Below, piece by piece: positions 59,219 to 64,000 of a stretch of DNA of 64,000 bases. The position numbers were made by a program, and so were the translations under genes. The notes under the pieces are model-generated. The model searched no databases and was not told where the DNA came from. It worked only from the letters and a program-made list of their open reading frames with translations. Numbering within the stretch: position 1 is the stretch's first letter; the number at the start of each line of letters is the position of its first letter. Origin of the DNA: Xanthoparmelia taractica (Eukaryota; Ascomycota; Lecanoromycetes; Lecanorales; Parmeliaceae). The stretch is taken from assembly GCA_033085395.1 (NCBI GenBank), contig JANQBS010000162.1:1-64000 (forward strand). Reading direction: 5' to 3'.

Positions 59219-60212
59219 CAGCGGCGAACCTCATTTGGCCTGGGACGGTATTTACTCATTTATCATATCAAGTCTTGCAGCTTGAAACGCGGTTATATAT
59301 TTCAATGCCACAAACCCATCGCGAAACTGGTAGTCTCGAGCCGTACAAATGGGGTGCGACAGTCATCAGTAATTCATCAAATGGTCACACCCAGTCGTCC
59401 ACTTTGATTCTTCTCCGTTCGTATCTCCATACCTACGTCCTTCGCAACAACGAGGCCTGACGTGCTAGTAGGGTCGTTCGCTAACTAGACTGCTTTTCTG
59501 CATCACCTGGCTTCTCGAGATCTACAAGCACTAACTATTAAGGAGTGACTATTGTTGATGGGAGGGGAAATGTGGTAGGCCTCATAACTTCGCAAAGCCT
59601 TCGCTCTATTATGAATTCGGCTTCTTTGCGCTTTCAGACACCGAGATTTTTTCCACTTGAATACGCGCAAGTGCGGGCTACCAACCATCCTTTGTGAAAC
59701 AGGATGATGAGTAGCCATTTTAATTCCTAGTATCAGATTTTTGTATTAGCAAACATGTGGAATGATATGTCTTTTGAAGCTTACAAAGGTGAAAAGAGTC
59801 GTCTCATTTGAATAAGCAAGTTACTCTCCGTGACTTCTGCGTCTAGGAGAAAGATGCCATTTAGAGTCAAACCTCACGCAATATTTCTTTCCTGTTTTTC
59901 TAGGTCTAATTCTGCCCATAGCTAAATTGGTCTCTTATGTTGATAGTAGCATTTTGTGTGTGAGTACGAATATATTTTGGTGAAACAGCATCTTCCCGAA
60001 TATGCAAATCCCCATCAAAAACCCGATAGTGAATTTCTTACACACTCCTTTAACTGTATCTTACACTTCAATCCTTGGCTAACGATGAATTCAATCATTC
60101 ACCCGTCTCGCAAGACGGTACTATTCTCCGCAACCGGTACAGCCGTCAGCCCCGCATACTCGACATCAAACCTCATCGTATGCAACGCCTCATGCAACCC
60201 AATAAGCCCCCA
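59219..60212. other. intergenic, no gene recognised
   Basis: About 1 kb downstream of the membrane protein gene. No coherent frame on either strand. Confidence 0.45.
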
Positions 60213-60680
60213 CTACAGCTGGCCAGTCGCCTGTATACTCCTCCCCCAGCTCAGAAGCGGACGTCCTATCGTGCTGGCATCATGTATCACCAACCAAGAG
60301 CGCCCATCAGTAGCAACGCTATAGACGCTGCCTCCGAGCTCATTGACATGATGCGGAAAAGCGTGTGCGAGCGCATCGATCAATGCGGTGAATAAGCTAT
60401 CGATGAACATTCTGTTACCGCCGAGTCTGTCGTAGTAGATGACGAAGCTGGCGTCCATTGGGTTCTACGAATATGCTCGGTTGGTCTGGTACGGAAGTGC
60501 TGTATGCGGCTTGCATGACTTGGACCGAGTGGCTGTTGTTCGCAAAGGTGGCATTGTTGTGGCTGCCTATCAGGTCTGGATGTATGAGCTGCGGGCTGAC
60601 GATGCCTGCAAGCGGGCCATTGAGGGAGGATCAATGCTTTCTATGGCACAGTACCCTCGGCTGCAGTCTCCACCCTGAAA
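60213..60680 (-). pseudogene. unrecognised minus-strand gene relic with frameshift
   Basis: Two coding-like segments in different frames follow each other on the minus strand. The first reads HNNATFANNSHSVQVMQAAY and PDQPSIFVEPNGRQL (60630-60450). It switches near 60455 to DASFVIYYDRLGGNRMFIDS and ALIDALAHAFPHHVNELGG, ending at 60213. The join falls where the same Asn-Pro/Asn-Gly codons overlap, as a one-base indel would give. I do not recognise the family. No start or signal peptide could be placed. Confidence 0.35.
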
Positions 60681-60739
60681 TCTCCCTGTAGTCAGGGACA
60701 TCGTGGGTAAGCGAAATATGCCAAATGAAATGTACCTCA

Positions 60740-61760
60740 CTACAAAGTTGATTTATTTAGGATTTCACATTAGTGTCTGGCTTATTGCCCTGTCCGAACC
60801 TCTCCCACGCGTGACTCAATGCACAGGCATCGACATTCGTCTGGTTCAGGCACAACGGGACATCTTCAAGCCGCCACCCGCCGAGTTCGTGGGTTCATTC
60901 GATGTAGTGCATATACGGCACGTGCACCTTGTAATCAAGGACAATGGTGATGTACCAATCGTCAAAAATTTGAGAGCTTCGTTAATTATATCGGTTCATC
61001 TCGCTACCTGATCTTGATGCTATACGACTCTCACCGACAACATGAGCACTGACATGTATGCGTAGAGCCAACGGGCTACCTTGAGTGGGAAGAAGACAAT
61101 TCCGAAGCCAAGTATATTGCAAGATCAGATCCCTCTGTCCCAACGCCTGCGCTGGAAACCCTGTTCATGATATTCGCGATTCCGAAAGATCAGGCTCGCG
61201 CCGCTGATTAAGTACCATCTGCATCTCAACCTGCACCTGAGCTTGTTCCGAACCGGCCAGGCCTGTCACGTAGACAGCATCATCATACAGGAACTCGACC
61301 GGATGCTCACCAGGGACTGATTTGCACAGTTGGAAAGACACCCTTCCTGCAACTTTGGTATACTCACGGCTTCACGAACAGAAAATTGCACGAATATAAG
61401 CCCGGCTTATCACAACTTAGATTCTGGTATGATATGTAAGTATTTTTGTCCGTTGCGCTCGTTGCTCCTCCTCTGGGGGCTCTCTTTCTAATTCCCTTGT
61501 TCACGCAGGTACATGCAATCATGGGAGGAGTCTATTACAAAGATGATGGGTGGCCTAGCTTCGCCGAATGTAGTGGGACTTCGTCAATGAAGCCGGCAAA
61601 GAAGCGAGGAGTGGGGCAGCACATTGTATTTCCGATGGGTGTTTGGGCCGCCAGAAGCTGTTTGATCATGACACATCGTAAACTTCTAGGATACGGCAGA
61701 GGCTGTTGCGCAGTAGACGAATACATTGGTCAGGATCCCAATGGTGAGGGTTCAGTGTAG
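60740..61760 (+). pseudogene. class I SAM-dependent methyltransferase relic
   Basis: The segment reads GIDIRLVQAQRDIFKPPPAE, then FDVVHIRHVHLVIKDN and PIVKNLRASL (60825-60985), the middle of the fungal LaeA/UMTA-type methyltransferase fold. After a likely intron (acceptor TAG near 61066), GYLEWEEDNSEAKYIARSDP and VPTPALETLFMIF follow, then a stop after RAAD (61209). A piece matching the family's C-terminal part (YMQSWEESI, near 61500-61540) comes later in broken sequence. The SAM-binding glycine motif expected upstream is missing. Likely a decayed secondary-metabolism or regulatory methyltransferase. Confidence 0.6.
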
Positions 61761-61990
61761 CCTGGTGGCCTTTTTGAAGAAAAGTTCTTATAGTCATAGA
61801 TTACCGCTTGTGACAGCGCTAGTTTCAGAGCCGAATCCTGCAGATGCGACGCATAAAGTATCTTCAACTTCCATCCATAGCTTAGCAACCAAATCTAATC
61901 AATCCGAACTCCTTTGATTCTGTACATGCTTTTATTTTCTCTGCTACTTTCGGGCTCAATGACCTAGAGTAGTAGAATTCACTTGCAGCG

Positions 61991-63340
61991 ATGGTCCAAA
62001 ACCAATCCAAGGTGAATACAGGCTTTGGACATCTGCGACTTATTGACTATCTGGTCATTTTTTACTGCATTGTTCGTATAATTGGTGAGACCAGAACCGA
62101 AACTTGGGAATTATCTCCAAGCTGTGTATATGCTTCCGCTCAGTGTAACACATATAGTATGGGAGCTTCCCGCCTTCATCCTGACTTATCCCTACATCTA
62201 TGCTCATACGACATCGGCCTCCTTTGTCGCCAACCTCCAGTACTTTCTTATTCGAGCGTATGGATCTCAACACACTGCTCAAAAAAATGGCTGAACAGTA
62301 GCAGGACAAACGAGCTCCTGAACCCCGCAAGCATTCGCTTCATCACTCGCCCAATCAGCGAGCACGTCACTTCCATCCTTTCTTCACCACGCTACAGTCC
62401 TTACCGCGAAAACATCAACCGCCTCGTAGCGCGGCCTGACTTTACAGGCTACTGGGTCCTGCAGCATTCTCTGAAGAGTCCCAAAGCTCCGTCCAATTCA
62501 GACGTCACAATTTTCTATCTGCACGGCGGCGGGTACTTCTCCTCACTACCCGCACACTATCTGCTATTCCTGCTCCGTCTTGCGGAATCGATCCTCGACC
62601 AAGGCGTGTCCGTGTCCATATTTACTCTAGACTATTCTCTCGCACCCGAGCACGTCTTTCCCACACAGCTGACAGAAGCCGCTGCTGCATATGCGTACCT
62701 GGTTAGCGAGGAGCAGATTCCGCCCAAGAAGATGATACTGATGGGGGACTCGGCGGGCGGCCACTTGGCACTGTCTCTCCTGGTATCACTTCATGAGGAC
62801 AAGGCGTTCGAGAAGCCAAGTGGGCTTGTCTTGATGTCGCCCTGGCTTTCCCTCCACCATGAACCTGCTTCCTTTACCAGGAACGCACATACGGACGTGC
62901 TATCCGCTCCTTTTCTTCGCCGCAATGCCCGCCGCTTTCTCGGGCACGATCAGAAGACATCCCGTGACGCTTTCGAGGATGTGTACAGAAACTCGCCATA
63001 TCTCGAGTTTCTCACGCCTGAGCCGAGGATTGACTGGGATGTTGTGCTTCCGTCCTGGGTATGGGTTTCCGGGGGGGAGAAAGAGATGTTCTTCGACTGT
63101 GTACAATCCTGGGCGGGAATGCTGAAGGGAAGACTTGGGGAGCAAAGGGTGGTCTTTGAGGTTGGGTTTGGGAAAGTGCACGTGTGGCAGTGGTTGGAGA
63201 CCATGATGAATGGACCCATGAAAAAGGCGTTCTTGGGGACCGATATTGGTGATGGAAGAGGGTTCGAAGCGACGGCAAGTGTGGGCAGTGCGATTGCACG
63301 GAAAGTCAAGGAGAGTCAAGCTATCATCGGTTTGCAGTAA
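61991..63340 (+). pseudogene. alpha/beta-hydrolase of the hormone-sensitive-lipase type, internal frameshift pair
   Basis: One frame is open for 449 codons. From residue about 100 on it is a normal HSL-type hydrolase: oxyanion motif IFYLHGGGYFSSLP, YSLAPEHVFPTQL, nucleophile elbow LMGDSAGGHLALSL, and a catalytic His region near KVHVWQWLE. Residues 1-31 (FGHLRLIDYLVIFYCIV) also look natural. Between about 62081 and 62281 the open frame gives odd Cys/Ser-rich sequence, while the next frame gives a coherent membrane-helix-like segment (YLQAVYMLPLSVTHIVWELP, AFILTYPYIYAHTTSASFVA). A one-base gain near 62081 (GG for G) and a one-base loss in the A7 run at 62281-62287 would explain it. No stop arises in either frame. 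Sequencing error is a real alternative. Confidence 0.7.
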
Positions 63341-63592
63341 ATGAGAGTATGAGCTCTCAAAGGTTAAGAGCACATTGGTCGGGACAGTGAATATGACGTT
63401 GGAGATCCTGTCCTGACCGAGAATGATTTTGCAGTGGAGACGGTATCCGACAAAGACCTAAGAAGTCAAAAACAATGTTTAGCAAGATAAGCAAACCGGG
63501 GACTCGAACAGTTGTTTAAGTATCTTCTTGCTGTCGATATTGCTGTCGGATGGCTCATGCAAGAGGTCTCTCGCGCCCTTTCTATCCCAGCT
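63341..63592. other. intergenic
   Basis: Short convergent gap between the hydrolase and the right-edge relic. Nothing seen. Confidence 0.4.
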
Positions 63593-64000
63593 TCAGCACG
63601 AAGCTCCAATAAAAGCCAAATCCTCACTCACCACCTACAGAGGATCCAACCCCTTGTCCGATTTTTCGGAAAATGTGCCGTCAGTATTCACCAAAATAGT
63701 ACTCTTCATAATCTTCTTTCTCAGCTGTTCCTTTTCCCTCCCTTCGGCTCCAATCTCTATAAAGAGGTTGGCGGCTCGTTGTATGCCACTATGGCCTCAT
63801 GCTTGTCGTTTCTCTCTCACTTTCATCACTTTGTTGATCTGCTCACTAGTTACCTTCAACTTTGCTTTGGAGTTCTTCTGCGCCCACATGATACGCGCCA
63901 GATTCTCTCAACTTGCAAGAACGGTTTGGTGTTCTCTTTCGAGCACCGCTTTTGCTTTCTTCAGTGTCTCGAGCTCGAGCGTCTCGGCTTCTTCAAAAGA
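63593..64000 (-). pseudogene. coiled-coil protein relic, three in-frame stops, runs off the window
   Basis: On the minus strand one frame reads coding-like from the window edge: EAETLELETLKKAKAVLERE, TGA (63910-63908), WAQKNSKAKLKVTSEQINKV, TGA (63799-63797), KEQLRKKIMKSTILVNTDGT and FSEKSDKGLDPL, TAG (63637-63635), VVSEDLAF and the final stop. All three stops are one transition from CGA or CAG. Charged heptads suggest a coiled coil. The 5' part lies beyond 64000. Family not recognised with confidence. Confidence 0.5.

Overview
The window is nuclear DNA from a filamentous ascomycete (Pezizomycotina). The genes carry short introns (about 45-90 nt) with GTAAGT/GTATGT-type donors. The housekeeping proteins are of filamentous-fungal type (Tea1-like kelch cell-end marker, Kog1/raptor, cytosolic AspRS). 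The accessory part holds fungal-specific STAND/NLR, ankyrin, retropepsin-like and secondary-metabolite genes, with AT-rich islands of the kind repeat-induced point mutation (RIP) leaves. I cannot fix the class; a Leotiomycetes-like or related lineage is only a guess.

Layout. (1) 0.6-14.8 kb is a conserved core: tea1-like (minus), KOG1 (plus) and DPS1 (minus), all with intact multi-exon models. (2) 15-32.6 kb is accessory and decaying. It has a secreted HExxH metalloprotease with an in-frame stop or a weak donor, a 137-bp tandem duplication, a 737-bp MITE with 44-bp inverted ends and TA duplication, a small hypothetical gene, a nonribosomal peptide synthetase (NRPS) A-T-C relic, a retropepsin-like gene with a stop, a cytochrome P450 relic, and one intact terpene cyclase of the trichodiene synthase family, followed by two unrecognised broken genes. 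(3) 33-50 kb reads as a fungal self/non-self or cell-death type island: a kinase-like gene without an N-lobe, an AT-rich island, a 1207-aa trypsin-like protease with Gly- and Pro-rich tails, a HeLo-like/ankyrin protein, and an alpha/beta-hydrolase-NACHT-ankyrin NLR whose four exons join perfectly in phase apart from one TGA. (4) 51-64 kb holds a secreted amidase, a GMC oxidoreductase with two apparent frameshifts, a four-TM protein, methyltransferase and unknown relics, an HSL-type hydrolase with two apparently compensating frameshifts, and a coiled-coil relic with three in-frame stops at the right edge.

The main theme is contrast. The core genes are clean, while most accessory genes carry one or a few lesions. 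The nonsense codons are each one transition from a sense codon (for example TGG to TGA in the P450), as expected from RIP-like or C-to-T decay. The one-base indels in homopolymers could instead be assembly errors. Gene models were built by hand from reading frames, splice signals and phase arithmetic; product names come from recognised motifs, not from a database search.
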